Shown one piece after another: positions 43,327-54,546 of a stretch of DNA of 64,000 bases. This stretch comes from Zea mays (Eukaryota; Streptophyta; Magnoliopsida; Poales; Poaceae): positions 121,909,898 through 121,973,897 of the forward strand of contig NC_050105.1 of NCBI RefSeq assembly GCF_902167145.1. The letters run 5' to 3'. The translations under genes were made by a program, and so were the position numbers. Numbering within the stretch: the stretch's first letter is position 1; each line of letters opens with the position of its first letter. The notes under the pieces were generated by a model, which had not been told where the DNA came from, ran no database searches, and was given only the letters and a program-made list of their open reading frames with translations.

Positions 43327-45298
43327 TTGTCATCAACCTTCGTCCGAGGTCCATTAATCCTCAAAGGAATAATGCTTCGTTGGACGAAGGACATTTAACA
43401 TTTAACACTTTATGTTGCCTTGTTCTTAATTCATAGTATTTGAGAACAAGTCCCCAACATTGGCGCATTACCCTTATAATTTATCATAAGTGATAGGTTT
43501 AACAATGAATTATATGTTCCATAATGCTTCTAAAATTAATAACGTGATTAGTAGCGCATTAACCTTAGATATATAACTTATATCTGTTCTAAAAGGTTAA
43601 AAGGTTTAATATTGTTATAACGTGTTTTATCATCTTATAAACCATTTATCTTAGACATAACACATATGACGTTTTATAAAAGATTAATTTGGTGAATCTA
43701 ATATTTGTATATTTTAATTAAGGTATTTTTAAGCTCATGCCTTGTCTTATAAAGTATAGATCACACATTTTTGAAAAGAATACTCTCTTATTATAACCAT
43801 TACCTGCGATGTTTTTGAAAAGCGAACGTTCTTTTCGTTAGGCTTTCTTTTAGCTTTACGTATGGTGAATGTTGTATGTTATTGAGTGATGTTTGTTTCT
43901 TCTTGTTGTTTGTGTAATATTTAGTGGTTGATCTAGTAGTTAAGAATCAAGATCTATTCCTATCCGTGGAAGAACCTCAAGTTTTCAATAAGCAAGGCAA
44001 GTGGACTTCTCCCTATGCATACTCTGTTTGATCCCAAACAATACATTTAATAAATTTTACTCTTTTGGATATATATGCATAACTTGACGGGTTACCTATT
44101 TAGATAACCTTTCCAACCTTACTCCTTGTTTAACCTGGGATTATGATTTAATCAAGTAGCTATGCTATTGCTACAAATTAACTTTATGCAGTCACTCCCG
44201 CTTATGATATTAATGTTCCAAAATGGTAAGTTTACATTATTGTTGTTAACCCGATGGTTAAACAAGATTATTGCATATTAATTGGAACATGGAGTGACCA
44301 CCCGGGAAAACAGTGCTACCATGAGAACTATCATGGCTCTGGTCTTGGCTAAATAACTAGGGAAGTCTTATGTTGGGTGTTGGTCGTGGTCGACCAGGAA
44401 CGGGGGCACCTGGCAAGCGCTTATAGTACCGTCTCAGGCAGATTGGATACGGGCATAGTTCCCAAAGCTTTACCCTGTGGACTGGACTATAATTTGGATA
44501 CGGTAGGTGTACCTTATGCAGTTGACCATTTCCAACATTTGCGTAATGAGGACTCTAGGGAGAAGCCTCGTAGTGAGACCCTAGCCATTCACCTCGGAAG
44601 TGAATACGGGTCTAGCTAACCCGGGCTAGAAGGGAATCGCGACTCATGGGTAAAGATGCGCCACCTCTGCAGAGTGTAAAACAGATATATCAGCCGTGCT
44701 CACGGTTATGAGCAGCCTGGACTCCTCACATGATAATTGAACTTGAAGATGGAAATAAATCGAGATCCGATGATCTGCCAATGGTTTGCTTAAGTGGTTT
44801 CACTTAAGTGTTTTTGATATACTCTTATACCTTTGCTTAATGGGAATACTTGGGATTCACACTTATTAGTAAGACAGGTGTTGTTAATAAAATGTTGACC
44901 AACTAAAATGCTTACTGCTCAACCTTAGCCTCACCTTGTTAAACCTGCATTAGTTTTTCCCCCACTTGCTGAGCCCCGACCATAAGTGAGCTCACCCTTG
45001 CTTAATTTTGATCAGAAGTTTGCAGATGAAGATATGATGCTGAGCTCCATGGATGCTAGTCTAGTGATACCCCCGGTCATCTTCCTGTGGATGGATGTCC
45101 ATGTTCGCTGTACTTTGATGAATAAAGGTTAAGACATTATGTCTGTTTGAAGTGTAATATGTTAATATAATCGTTATTTATGCTCTTATGCATTGTTCTT
45201 TTGATATATTACACTTGTGACGTCAACATATGTGTGGAAATAGATCCTGGCACACATATGCTATGCACCCGGCTCTGCCCTCAGAAAAGGGTGTGACA

Positions 45299-45319
45299 GA
45301 AGTGGTATCAAAGCACTTC
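45299..45319. other. 21-bp primer-site-like palindrome between two opposed LTRs
   Basis: GAAGTGGTATCAAAGCACTTC. It contains TGGTATCAAAGC (a variant of the initiator-Met primer site) on plus; GAAGTG and CACTTC are complementary. With LTR ends on both sides, the inverted match extends to 23 bp per arm (45276-45298 side and 45311-45336 side). Confidence 0.7.
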
Positions 45320-46749
45320 TGTCACACCCTTTTCTGTAATATTACACGAATCGCCAAATCGCATCATCATAATATTACACGATAAATCACAAGATTCAAA
45401 ACATAATTTAGAAAATAAATTAGTGGGTTGTCTTTAACCTTGAGTTCGCTCATGTGCAGGGATGAACGTCGTCGAGGGGCGGTTCTCCAACAACAGCAGG
45501 GACGCCGAGGCCTTGTCGACGGCGTGTGGTGCTGCGAACTCTAGGAGTCGGATCTGGGAGCGGTTGAGAGTTTGCGGTGGGTGGCCACGGCGCTGGCGAA
45601 CTGAGCAGCAAGCAACGAGCAAGGGAGCACGCGGCGTGGGGAATCTAGTGGTGGTCTTCTCCGGCGACGAGGGGGTGCGGAAGCCGGGTCGGCTGCGGCG
45701 CGAGCTCGCTGGACGGACGGAGGAAGGTGAACGGCGGCAGCGTGCGTACAGACTACATAGGAGCGGCATGACACAGGTGAGTGCGAGAGAACGAGCAGCC
45801 GGGGTGGGGAAAGAGGTGAGCCCGGCCATGGCTTTTATAGCCGAGGAGGAGGGAGCGAAGGGGCGTCGGATTGAAGAGCATCAAGACCATTAATGGTGCT
45901 CTAACTGTGTGGGGGAAGAAACGGTCGTGAGTAACGACATGGCGTGATGGAGAGGCGAATGGTCATGGGGGCACAGCTGTAGTTCTCTACTGCAGCAGAT
46001 GGGCAGGCGCGGACAGGGGAGGCAAGGAGGCCGAGTGGTGCACGAGCGACGACGGCGCAACGTTACTGGTGAGCAGACACACGGATGAACACGAGCTGGA
46101 GAAGCATCACGTGAGGAAGAAGAAAGAAATGACACTTAGATGTCGGCCCTACTTGTAAGAGAGAGAAGAGAGGGAGCGTTAGGAACACGGGATGGGCAAT
46201 GGGCTTGTGCGTTCATTTATTTTATTTTATTTTTTTTCTTTATTTATTTATTTCAAAATTCCCTTTTTTTATTTTTTAAGTAGGTAATTCATTAAAAATT
46301 ATAAATAAATATGTTTTAAATATCTCAAAAAATTATAATAATATTTTCATAAATAAAATATACAAGTTTAAAGAATGGATAATTTTAGGCAAAAATCTAC
46401 TATTTAAATAGATTGGGCTCCACACAAAGGAATAGATCAAAATGAAGTTTTCACAAATACCTTCAAAGTAAACCTATGCATATTCCAAAAACAATATTTT
46501 AACAACTCATTCTTATTTTATAAAATGAGATTTTTCATACTAGTTTAAATCCAAAAAATAGATATATCAAACAAAGTTTATGCTTCGGCATGAATTCATC
46601 AAACACTTGACAAAATTTTATCTATTCAAGAATTGTTCAAATTATTTATATTACATTTTACTATTAGAAATCATAAGTATTTTTCCTTTCTATTGAAAAA
46701 TAATAATATAAACTAAGTTATCTTCAATTGATGAATTTAGGGTGTTACA
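45320..46749 (-). repeat. Short-form LTR (1430 bp), minus strand
   Basis: Read on minus it starts TGTAACACCCTAAATTC at 46749 and ends AAAAGGGTGTGACA at 45320. Its first 415 bp and last 17 bp match the long LTR, while the middle is unrelated. TATAAAAG at 45839-45832 is followed by a GC-rich leader. A purine tract on minus (TTTTTAGAGGGGTAGA, about 46754-46770) directly precedes it, so it acts as a 3' LTR. Confidence 0.65.
45832..45839 (-). promoter_or_regulatory. TATA box of the short-form LTR
   Basis: On minus, GGCTATAAAAGCCATGG followed by a C/T-rich leader. Confidence 0.6.
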
Positions 46750-46857
46750 AAATCTACCCCTCTAAAAAGAATCTCGTCCTCGAGATTAGGGAATGGCTAG
46801 CAAGAAGACAATGGTGATATATGGTTACTCGTAGATTCTTGGTTCACATTGAACTCT

Positions 46858-48116
46858 TGAAAGGGAAATGTGCCCTTGGGCCATTTCTAAGTATTTTGGT
46901 GATTGAGTGCCAACACAAGTGCTTAAATGTGAATTTATGCTCATGGATGGACAAAGTGCAAATCAAGAGTAAAGGTATGTTTCTAAGCCTTAGTACATTG
47001 GTTTTGTGTACTAATATACTTGTCTAAGTGTTAGAAACAAAAAGAAGAAGAAAAGAAAAGAGGTGCAAAAGGCTTGGCTGTGTGCAGCCAAGACTCAGCT
47101 CAGTCTGGCACACCGGACTGTCCGGTGGTGCACCGGACAGTGTCCGGTGCGCCAGGCTGACTCGGCGCGAAGTGGCCGCTCTCGGGAATTCGCCGACGGC
47201 GTACGGCTAAAATTCACCGGACTGTCCGGTGTGCACCGGACTGTCCGGTGAGCCAACGGTCGGCCGGGCCAACGGTCGGCCGCGCGATCTGCGCGCGACA
47301 CGTGGCCGGGCCAACGGTCGGAAGGGGGCACCGGACTGTCCGGTGTGCACCGGACATGTCCGGTGCGCCAGCGGCTCTCTGGCCGCCAACGGTCGGCTTC
47401 GCCATTTAAGTAAGGAAATCGGGCACCGGACACTGTCCGGTGTGCACCGGACTGTCCGGTGCGCCCGATGACAGAAGGCAAGAATGGCCTTCCAGATTTG
47501 CTCTCAACGGCTCCTAGCTGCCTTGGGGCTATAAAAGGGACCCCTAGGCGCATGGAGGAGAACACCAAGCAACCTTAGAGCATTCTTGATCATCCACACT
47601 CAGTCTCTGCGCATTTGTTTGTCATTCTCAGTGATTCGAGCTCCGTTCTAGTGAGAACTTTGAGATAGTCTTTTGAGCTCGATTCTTGGCCGTGTGTGTG
47701 CGCATTTTGCTGTGGATTTGTGTGTGTTGCTTCCCTCCCTTACTCCATATTTCTTTGTGAATCTCAAGTGTAAGGGCGAGAGGCTCCAAGTTGTGGAGAT
47801 TCCTCGCAAACGGGATATTGAAAGGCAAAGCAAAACACCGTGGTATTCAAGTTGGTCTTTGGACCGCTTGAGAGGGGTTGATTGCAACCCTCGTCCATTG
47901 GGACGCCACAATGTGGAGTAGGCAAGCGTTGGTCTTGGCCGAACCACGGGATAAACCACTGTGTCATCTCTGTGTTTGATCTCTTGTGGTATTGTGTTTT
48001 GTTGAGACTCATCTCTAGCCACTTGGCGATTATTGTGCTAACACTTAACAAGTTTTTGTGGCTATAAGTTTAAGTTTCCCAGGATCACCTATTCACCCCC
48101 CCTCTAGGTGCTCTCA
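46858..48116 (+). repeat. 5' LTR, Opie/Ji-type copy 2 (1259 bp)
   Basis: TGAAAGGGAAATGTGCCC start, GGTGCTCTCA end, eight palindrome copies or variants (47107-47462), TATA box at 47530-47536. Confidence 0.93.
47530..47536 (+). promoter_or_regulatory. TATA box, 5' LTR of Opie/Ji-type copy 2
   Basis: TATAAAA in GGGGCTATAAAAGGGACCCC. Confidence 0.75.
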
Positions 48117-48117
48117 A

Positions 48118-48131
48118 TTGGTATCGGAGCC
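48118..48131 (+). other. Primer binding site, Opie/Ji-type copy 2
   Basis: TTGGTATCGGAGCC one base after the LTR. It differs from the initiator tRNA-Met match in copy 1 at an A-to-G position. Confidence 0.7.
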
Positions 48132-48166
48132 GTTCTCTTCAAGAAAGGGACTAACCGCCCGAAGAG

Positions 48167-50545
48167 ATGGATCCTAAGGGGAAGGGAATCGTGATCAACG
48201 ACAAGGAGAAGGAGTCCTTCGTCAACGAGCCAAGGGATGACAAGTCCAACGACTCAGGCTCGGGCCACAGACGCAAAGATGGGAAGAAGAAGAAGACAAG
48301 ACGCATCAAGGAGATCGTCTACTACGACAGCGATGAGTCTACTTCCTCCCAAAAGGACGACGACTACGAGAAAAAGAAAACGGTCAAGTCGAACTTTTCT
48401 TTTGATTATTCTCGTATTCCTCAAAGTACTAATGCTCATTTATTATCTATTCCACTTGGTAAACCTCCTCATTTTGATGGAGAGGACTACGGATTTTGGA
48501 GTCACAAAATGCGTAGTCACTTGTTCTCTCTCCATCCTAGCATATGGGAGATTGTAGAGAGTGGAATGAACTTTGATAGTACGGATAGTCCCATGTTTAT
48601 TAATGAACAGATTCATAAAAATGCACAAGCTACTACTGTGTTGCTAGCCTCTTTGTGCAGGGACGAGTACCATAAGGTGAGCGGCTTGGACAATGCCAAG
48701 CAGATCTGGGACACCCTCAAGATCTCTCATGAGGGGAATGATGTCACCTTGCTCACCAAGATGGAGTTGGTGGAGGGCGAGCTTGGACGATTCGCGATGA
48801 TAAGGGGCGAGGAGCCAACCCAAACATACAACAGGCTCAAGACCCTTATCAACAAAATAAGGAGCTACGGAAGCACGCGATGGACGGACCACGACGTAGT
48901 CCGCCTAATGCTAAGGTCCTTTACCGTTCTTGATCCTCATTTGGTGAACAATATTCGTGAAAATCCTAGGTACACCAAGATGTCGCCCGAAGAAATTCTT
49001 GGAAAGTTCGTAAGCGGGCGAATGATGATCAAGGAGGCGAGATACGTGGACGACGCGTTGAACGGTCCTACTCATGAGCCTCAACCCATTGCTCTCAAGG
49101 CAACGAGGAGCAAGGAGGCGCTACCAAGCAAGGTGGCGCAAGTTGAGGCGGTCGGGCTAAATAATGAGGAGATGGCCCTCATCATTAAGCGCTTCAAGAC
49201 GGCGCTTAAAGGTCGCAAGGGACAGCCAAGCAAGACCAAGACAAAGGAGAAGCGCTCGTGCTTCAAATGTGGTAAGATTGGTCATTTCATTGCTAACTGT
49301 CCCGATAATGAAAGTGACCAGGAAAAGGGGAACAAAAGGGAGAAGAAGAAGCATTACAAGAAGGCCAAGGGCGAGGCACATATCGGAAAGGAGTGGGACT
49401 CGGATTGCTCCTCCTCCGACTCCGACAATGAAGGACTCGCCGCCACCGCCTTCAACAAGTCATCCCTCTTCCCCAACGAGCGTCACACTTGCCTCATGGC
49501 AAGGGAGAAGAAAGTAAGCACTCATGATACTAGTACTTATGCTTCTTCAAGTGAGGATGAGTCTAGTGATGATGATGAGATAGATTACTCATGCTTATTC
49601 AAGGGATTAGATAGATCTAAAATTAATAAGATTAATGAGTTGATTGATGCTTTGAATGACAAGAATAGATTACTAGAAAAACAAGAGGATCTTTTATATG
49701 AGGAGCATGATAAATTTGTTAGTACACAAAATTCTCTTGCTCTAGAAATTAAAAGGAATGAAATGCTCTCTAGTGAATTATCTACTTGTCATGAATCCAT
49801 CTCTAAATTAAAAAGTGTTAATGATGATTTGAATGCTAAGATAGAAATAGCGAGTAAATCAACATCTTGTGTAGAAATTGTTGAAACTTGCAATAGGTGT
49901 AAAGATTTTGACATTGATGCTTGTAGTGATCATTTAGTTTCAATTTCCAAATTAAATGAAGAATTAGCTAGTCTTAATGCTCAACTTAAGACTAGCAAGA
50001 ATGAATTTGACAAGCTAAAATTTGCAAGGGATGCCTACACGATTGGTAGACACCCCTCAATTAAGGATGGACTTGGCTACAAGAGGGAAGCCAAGAACTT
50101 GACAAGCCATAAGGCTCCCATCTCCGCCAAGGAAAAAGGGAAGGCCCCTATGGCTAGTAGTGTGCAAAAGAACCATGCTTTTATGTATCATGATAGGAGA
50201 CAAACTAGAAATGCTTATAGGAGTGATAATGATGACTTTGATTCTCATGCCATGTTTGCTTCTAGTTCTTCTTATGTGCATGATAGAAATGTTGGTAGAA
50301 GAAATACTATTCATATGCCTAGAAAGAATATTATTCATGCTCCTAGGAAAGTAGTAAATGAACCTTCTACAATTTATTGTGCTTTAAATGCTTCCTTTGC
50401 TATTTGTAGAAAGGATAGGAAAATAGTTGCTAGGAAGTTAGGGGCAAAATGCAAGGGAGACAAAACTTGCATTTGGGTCCCTAAGGATATTTGCACTAAC
50501 CTTGTAGGACCCAACATGAGTTGGGTACCTAAGACCCAAGCCTAA
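48167..50545 (+). CDS. gag: Gag polyprotein, Opie/Ji-type copy 2
   Basis: 792 residues, same start as copy 1 ([16 protein letters not shown]) and the same architecture: basic N-terminus, copia gag domain, zinc knuckle [14 protein letters not shown] (365-378), Lys-rich and Asp/Ser-rich stretches, probable coiled coil, basic C-terminus ending [12 protein letters not shown]. Differences from copy 1 concentrate in the coiled-coil and C-terminal parts; near residues 690-715 the two copies differ by short indels. It ends TAA with pol in the +1 frame. Its product would package element RNA. Intact. Confidence 0.93.
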   Translation: MDPKGKGIVINDKEKESFVNEPRDDKSNDSGSGHRRKDGKKKKTRRIKEIVYYDSDESTSSQKDDDYEKKKTVKSNFSFDYSRIPQSTNAHLLSIPLGKPPHFDGEDYGFWSHKMRSHLFSLHPSIWEIVESGMNFDSTDSPMFINEQIHKNAQATTVLLASLCRDEYHKVSGLDNAKQIWDTLKISHEGNDVTLLTKMELVEGELGRFAMIRGEEPTQTYNRLKTLINKIRSYGSTRWTDHDVVRLMLRSFTVLDPHLVNNIRENPRYTKMSPEEILGKFVSGRMMIKEARYVDDALNGPTHEPQPIALKATRSKEALPSKVAQVEAVGLNNEEMALIIKRFKTALKGRKGQPSKTKTKEKRSCFKCGKIGHFIANCPDNESDQEKGNKREKKKHYKKAKGEAHIGKEWDSDCSSSDSDNEGLAATAFNKSSLFPNERHTCLMAREKKVSTHDTSTYASSSEDESSDDDEIDYSCLFKGLDRSKINKINELIDALNDKNRLLEKQEDLLYEEHDKFVSTQNSLALEIKRNEMLSSELSTCHESISKLKSVNDDLNAKIEIASKSTSCVEIVETCNRCKDFDIDACSDHLVSISKLNEELASLNAQLKTSKNEFDKLKFARDAYTIGRHPSIKDGLGYKREAKNLTSHKAPISAKEKGKAPMASSVQKNHAFMYHDRRQTRNAYRSDNDDFDSHAMFASSSSYVHDRNVGRRNTIHMPRKNIIHAPRKVVNEPSTIYCALNASFAICRKDRKIVARKLGAKCKGDKTCIWVPKDICTNLVGPNMSWVPKTQA

Positions 50546-50552
50546 ATTTGCC

Positions 50553-53500
50553 TTGCAGGTTTATGCATCCGGGGGTTCAAGCTGGATTATCGACAGCGGA
50601 TGCACAAACCATATGACGGGGGAGAAGAAGATGTTCACCTCCTACGTCAAGAATAAGGATTCCCAAGATTCAATTATTTTCGGTGATGGGAATCAAGGCA
50701 AGGTAAAAGGGTTAGGTAAAATTGCAATCTCAAATGAGCACTCTATCTCTAATGTGTTTTTAGTTGAGTCTCTTGGTTACAATTTGCTATCTGTTAGTCA
50801 ACTATGTAATATGGGATATAACTGCTTATTTACAAATGTAGATGTGTCTGTCTTTAGAAGATGTGATGGTTCACTAGCTTTTAAGGGTGTACTAGACGGC
50901 AAGCTTTACTTAGTTGATTTTGCAAAAGAAGAGGCCGGTCTAGATGCATGCTTAATAGCTAAGACTTGCATGGGCTGGCTGTGGCATCGCCGCTTAGCAC
51001 ATGTGGGGATGAAAAACCTTCACAAGCTTCTAAAGGGAGAACACGTGATAGGTCTAACCAATGTTCAATTCGAAAAAGATAGACCTTGTGCAGCTTGTCA
51101 AGCAGGGAAACAGGTGGGAGGCTCTCATCACACCAAAAATGTGATGACAACATCAAGACCCCTGGAGCTGCTACATATGGACCTCTTCGGACCCGTCGCC
51201 TATCTGAGCATAGGAGGAAGTAAGTATGGTCTAGTTATTGTTGATGACTTTTCCCGCTTCACTTGGGTGTTCTTTTTGAAGGATAAGTCTGAAACCCAAG
51301 GGACCCTCAAGCGCTTCCTCAGGAGAGCTCAAAATGAGTTTGAGCTCAAGGTGAAGAAGATAAGGAGCGACAACGGGTCCGAATTCAAGAACCTTCAAGT
51401 GGAGGAGTTTCTTGAGGAGGAGGGGATCAAGCACGAGTTCTCCGCTCCCTACACACCTCAGCAAAATGGTGTGGTAGAGAGGAAGAACAGGATGCTCATC
51501 GATATGGCAAGGACGATGCTAGGAGAGTTCAAGACCCCCGAATGCTTTTGGTCGGAAGCCGTGAACACGGCTTGCCACGCCATCAACAGGGTCTACCTTC
51601 ATCGTCTCCTCAAGAAGACATCGTATGAGCTACTAACCGGTAACAAACCCAATGTATCTTACTTTCGTGTATTTGGGAGCAAGTGCTACATTCTAGTGAA
51701 GAAGGGTAAAAATTCTAAGTTTGCTCCCAAAGCTGTAGAAGGGTTTTTGTTAGGTTCTGACTCAAATACAAAGGCGTATAGAGTCTTCAACAAATCATCG
51801 GGTTTGGTTGAAGTCTCTAGTGACGTTGTATTTGATGAGACTAATGGCTCTCCAAGAGAGCAAGTTGTTGATTGTGATGATGTAGATGAAGAAGATGTTC
51901 CGACGGCCGCTATACGAACCATGGCGATTGGAGAAGTGCGGCCACAGGAACAAGATGAACGAGATCAACCTTCTTCCTCAACAACGGTGCATCCCCCAAC
52001 TCAAGACGATGAACAGGTTCATCAACAAGAGGCGTGTGATCAAGGGGGAGCACAAGATGATCATGTGATGAAGGAAGAAACTCAACCGGCACCTCCAACC
52101 CAAGTTCGAGCGATGATTCAAAGGGATCATCCCGTCGATCAAATTCTTGGTGATATTAGCAAGGGAGTAACTACTCGATCTCGATTAGTTAATTTTTGTG
52201 AGCATTACTCCTTTGTCTCTTCTATTGAGCCTTTCAGGGTAGAAGAGGCCTTGCTAGATCCGAACTGGGTGTTGGCCATGCAAGAGGAACTCAACAACTT
52301 CAAGCGCAATGAAGTTTGGACACTGGTGCCTCGTCCCAAGCAAAATGTTGTGGGAACCAAGTGGGTGTTCCGCAACAAACAGGACGAGCACGGGGTGGTG
52401 ACAAGGAACAAGGCTCGGCTTGTGGCAAAAGGTTATGCCCAAGTCGTAGGTTTGGACTTTGAGGAGACTTTTGCTCCTGTGGCTAGGCTAGAATCAATTC
52501 GTATCTTGCTCGCATATGCCGCTCACCATTCCTTCAGGTTGTTCCAAATGGATGTGAAGAGCTCTTTCCTCAACGGGCCGATCAAGGAGGAGGTGTACGT
52601 GGAGCAACCCCCTGGCTTCGAGGATGAACGGTATCCCGACCACGTGTGTAAGCTCTCTAAGGCGCTCTATGGACTTAAGCAAGCCCCAAGAGCATGGTAT
52701 GAATGTCTTAGAGACTTTCTAATTGTTAATGCTTTCAAGGTTGGGAAAGCCGATCCAACTCTCTTTACTAAGACATGTGATGGTGATTTGTTTGTGTGCC
52801 AAATTTATGTCGATGACATAATATTTGGTTCTACTAACCAAAAGTCTTGTGAAGAGTTTAGCAGGGTAATGACGCAGAAATTCGAGATGTCGATGATGAG
52901 CGAGTTGAACTACTTCCTTGGGTTCCAAGTGAAGCAACTCAAGGACGGCACCTTCATCTCCCAAACAAAGTACACGCAAGACTTGCTAAAGCGGTTTGGG
53001 ATGAAGAACGCCAAGCCCGCAAAGACTCCGATGGGAACCGACGGACACACTGACCTCAACAAAGGAGGTAAGTCCGTTGATCAAAAAGCATACCGGTCAA
53101 TGATAGGGTCTTTACTTTATTTATGTGCTAGTAGACCGGATATTATGCTTAGCGTATGCATGTGTGCTAGATTTCAATCCGATCCTAAGGAGTGTCACTT
53201 AGTGGCGGTGAAGCGAATTCTAAGATATTTGGTTGCTACGCCTTGCTTCGGGCTCTGGTATCCAAAAGGGTCTACCTTTGACTTGGTTGGATACTCAAAT
53301 TCCGACTATGCTGGATGTAAGGTCGATAGGAAGAGTACATCAGGGACGTGCCAATTCTTAGGAAGGTCCCTGGTGTCGTGGAACTCTAAGAAACAAACCT
53401 CCGTTGCCCTATCCACCGCTGAGGCCGAGTATGTTGCCGCAGGACAATGTTGCGCGCAACTACTTTGGATGAGGCAAACTCTCAGGGACTTTGGCTACAA

Positions 53501-53759
53501 TCTGAGAAAAGTCCCACTCCTATGTGATAATGAGAGTGCTATCCGCATGGCGGAAAATCCTGTTGAACACAACCGCACAAAGCACATAGACATCCGGCAT
53601 CACTTTTTGAGAGACCACCAGCAAAAGGGAGATATCGAAGTGTTTCATGTTAGCTCCGAAAACCAGCTAGCCGATATCCTTACCAAGCCTCTAGATGAGA
53701 AGACCTTTTGCAGGCTGCGTAGTGAGCTAAATGTCTTAGATTCGCGGAACTTGGATTGA
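50553..53759 (+). CDS. pol: Pol polyprotein, Opie/Ji-type copy 2, with altered RNase H motif
   Basis: 1068 residues, collinear with copy 1. Protease DSG (about 14-16), integrase Asp in MDLFGPV (210), Asp in IRSDNGSEF (273) and Glu in [11 protein letters not shown] motif [11 protein letters not shown] (Ala to Ser against copy 1) and YVDDIIFG (752-759), RNase H STAEAEYV and LLCDNESA. The first RNase H acidic motif reads [10 protein letters not shown]: codon AAT at 53298 gives Asn 916 where copy 1 has Asp. This is probably the first catalytic acid, so degradation of the RNA in the hybrid may be impaired although the frame is open. As in copy 1, 50553 is a TTG and the frame is open upstream of the gag stop. 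Confidence 0.93.
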   Translation: MQVYASGGSSWIIDSGCTNHMTGEKKMFTSYVKNKDSQDSIIFGDGNQGKVKGLGKIAISNEHSISNVFLVESLGYNLLSVSQLCNMGYNCLFTNVDVSVFRRCDGSLAFKGVLDGKLYLVDFAKEEAGLDACLIAKTCMGWLWHRRLAHVGMKNLHKLLKGEHVIGLTNVQFEKDRPCAACQAGKQVGGSHHTKNVMTTSRPLELLHMDLFGPVAYLSIGGSKYGLVIVDDFSRFTWVFFLKDKSETQGTLKRFLRRAQNEFELKVKKIRSDNGSEFKNLQVEEFLEEEGIKHEFSAPYTPQQNGVVERKNRMLIDMARTMLGEFKTPECFWSEAVNTACHAINRVYLHRLLKKTSYELLTGNKPNVSYFRVFGSKCYILVKKGKNSKFAPKAVEGFLLGSDSNTKAYRVFNKSSGLVEVSSDVVFDETNGSPREQVVDCDDVDEEDVPTAAIRTMAIGEVRPQEQDERDQPSSSTTVHPPTQDDEQVHQQEACDQGGAQDDHVMKEETQPAPPTQVRAMIQRDHPVDQILGDISKGVTTRSRLVNFCEHYSFVSSIEPFRVEEALLDPNWVLAMQEELNNFKRNEVWTLVPRPKQNVVGTKWVFRNKQDEHGVVTRNKARLVAKGYAQVVGLDFEETFAPVARLESIRILLAYAAHHSFRLFQMDVKSSFLNGPIKEEVYVEQPPGFEDERYPDHVCKLSKALYGLKQAPRAWYECLRDFLIVNAFKVGKADPTLFTKTCDGDLFVCQIYVDDIIFGSTNQKSCEEFSRVMTQKFEMSMMSELNYFLGFQVKQLKDGTFISQTKYTQDLLKRFGMKNAKPAKTPMGTDGHTDLNKGGKSVDQKAYRSMIGSLLYLCASRPDIMLSVCMCARFQSDPKECHLVAVKRILRYLVATPCFGLWYPKGSTFDLVGYSNSDYAGCKVDRKSTSGTCQFLGRSLVSWNSKKQTSVALSTAEAEYVAAGQCCAQLLWMRQTLRDFGYNLRKVPLLCDNESAIRMAENPVEHNRTKHIDIRHHFLRDHQQKGDIEVFHVSSENQLADILTKPLDEKTFCRLRSELNVLDSRNLD

Positions 53760-54546
53760 ATTGTAGCATACATGTGTTTATGCCTTTGATCATGTTCATT
53801 CTGCATTTTGTTGCTTATTGTGGTGCTCAAGTTGTACAAACACTCCCTGGACCTCACAAGTCCGTTGCAAAGTGATGCACAGTTTTAGGGGGAGATGTGT
53901 TACAACTTGACCCTTTGAGACTAACCATATGCTTGAGTTTGCTTGTTTTAGTCTCAAAGGAGAATTAAAAGGGAAAAGGTGGACTTGGACCATGAAAGAC
54001 TTCCACTGCACTCCGATGAGAGGGTAACTTATTCCAAGTTCATCTCATGTACTCTTATTGCCTTTGTATTCTTATTGAAGATTTTGGTGAGGCAATGGGG
54101 TTCTAGGGCCAAGATTGATCCCGTTTTGGTGCTTGATGCCAAAGGGGGAGAAAATAAAGGCCAAAGCGATAAATGGATCAGCTACCACTTGAGAGATTTT
54201 GAAAATAGTAGAATAGAGCTTTTGGTTTGTCAAAACTCTTTTGTTGTCTCTCTTGTCAAAAGTTGGCTTCTTGTGGGGAGAAGTATTGATTATGGGAAAA
54301 AGGGGGAGTTTTTGAAATCTTTGATCAATCTCTTTTGGAATGACTCTCTTTATGCTTCAACATGTGTGTTTGACTTAGAGATAGAGATTTGAGTTTGATT
54401 TGCAAAAACAAACCAAGTGGTGGCAAAGGATGATCCATATATGCCAAAATTGAATCAAAAGAAATTTTAGTTTTATTTGAAGTGATATTGCACTTGTTCT
54501 AGTTGTTTTATGTTGTGTTGGCATAAATCACCAAAAAGGGGGAGAT
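53760..54546 (+). other. Post-pol non-coding region with multiple purine tracts, copy 2
   Basis: G5-type tracts at 53885 (TTTTAGGGGGAGATG), 54139 (CCAAAGGGGGAGAAAA), 54296 (AAAAAGGGGGAGTT) and 54533 (AAAAAGGGGGAGAT, abutting the LTR). An ORF at 53979-54392 is not shared as an intact frame with copy 1, so I do not call it. Confidence 0.8.

Larger units (their letters stand above)
42874..43459 (+). mobile_element. Solo LTR, 586 bp
   Basis: TGTTGGGCC...GTCCCCAACA. The inverted copy near 59885 lacks it, so it is an insertion after the long LTR duplicated. TATAAATA at 43093-43100. It is rich in GAAGG/CCTTC words. It is followed by TTGGCGCATTAC (43460-43471), which looks like a stub of a primer site, then CCTTA, close to the left flank ACTTA. 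Confidence 0.68.
41543..45298 (+). repeat. Long LTR, plus strand, with a 586-bp solo LTR inside
   Basis: Begins TGTAACACCCTAAATCC and ends AAAAGGGTGTGACA, followed by GAAGTGGTATCAAAGC. Without the inner insertion it is about 3.15 kb. Its 42600-45298 part is matched in reverse by 58064-60154 at roughly 98% by eye, and its first 416 bp by 46335-46749. It is AT-rich in the first half. I did not find a convincing TATA box. Confidence 0.8.

Noticed and set aside
44377..44619. 80-codon ORF conserved with 58984-58742 on the other strand
   Set aside because: Both copies lie in duplicated LTRs; conservation follows from the recent common origin, and it contains no known domain.
45462..45893. 143-codon plus-strand ORF in GC-rich DNA
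   Set aside because: It lies antisense to the promoter leader of the short-form LTR; GC-rich sequence gives long chance ORFs.
53979..54392. Possible env-like ORF after pol in Opie/Ji-type copy 2
   Set aside because: The frame is not kept in copy 1, it lacks a signal peptide or membrane pattern, and it includes purine tracts.
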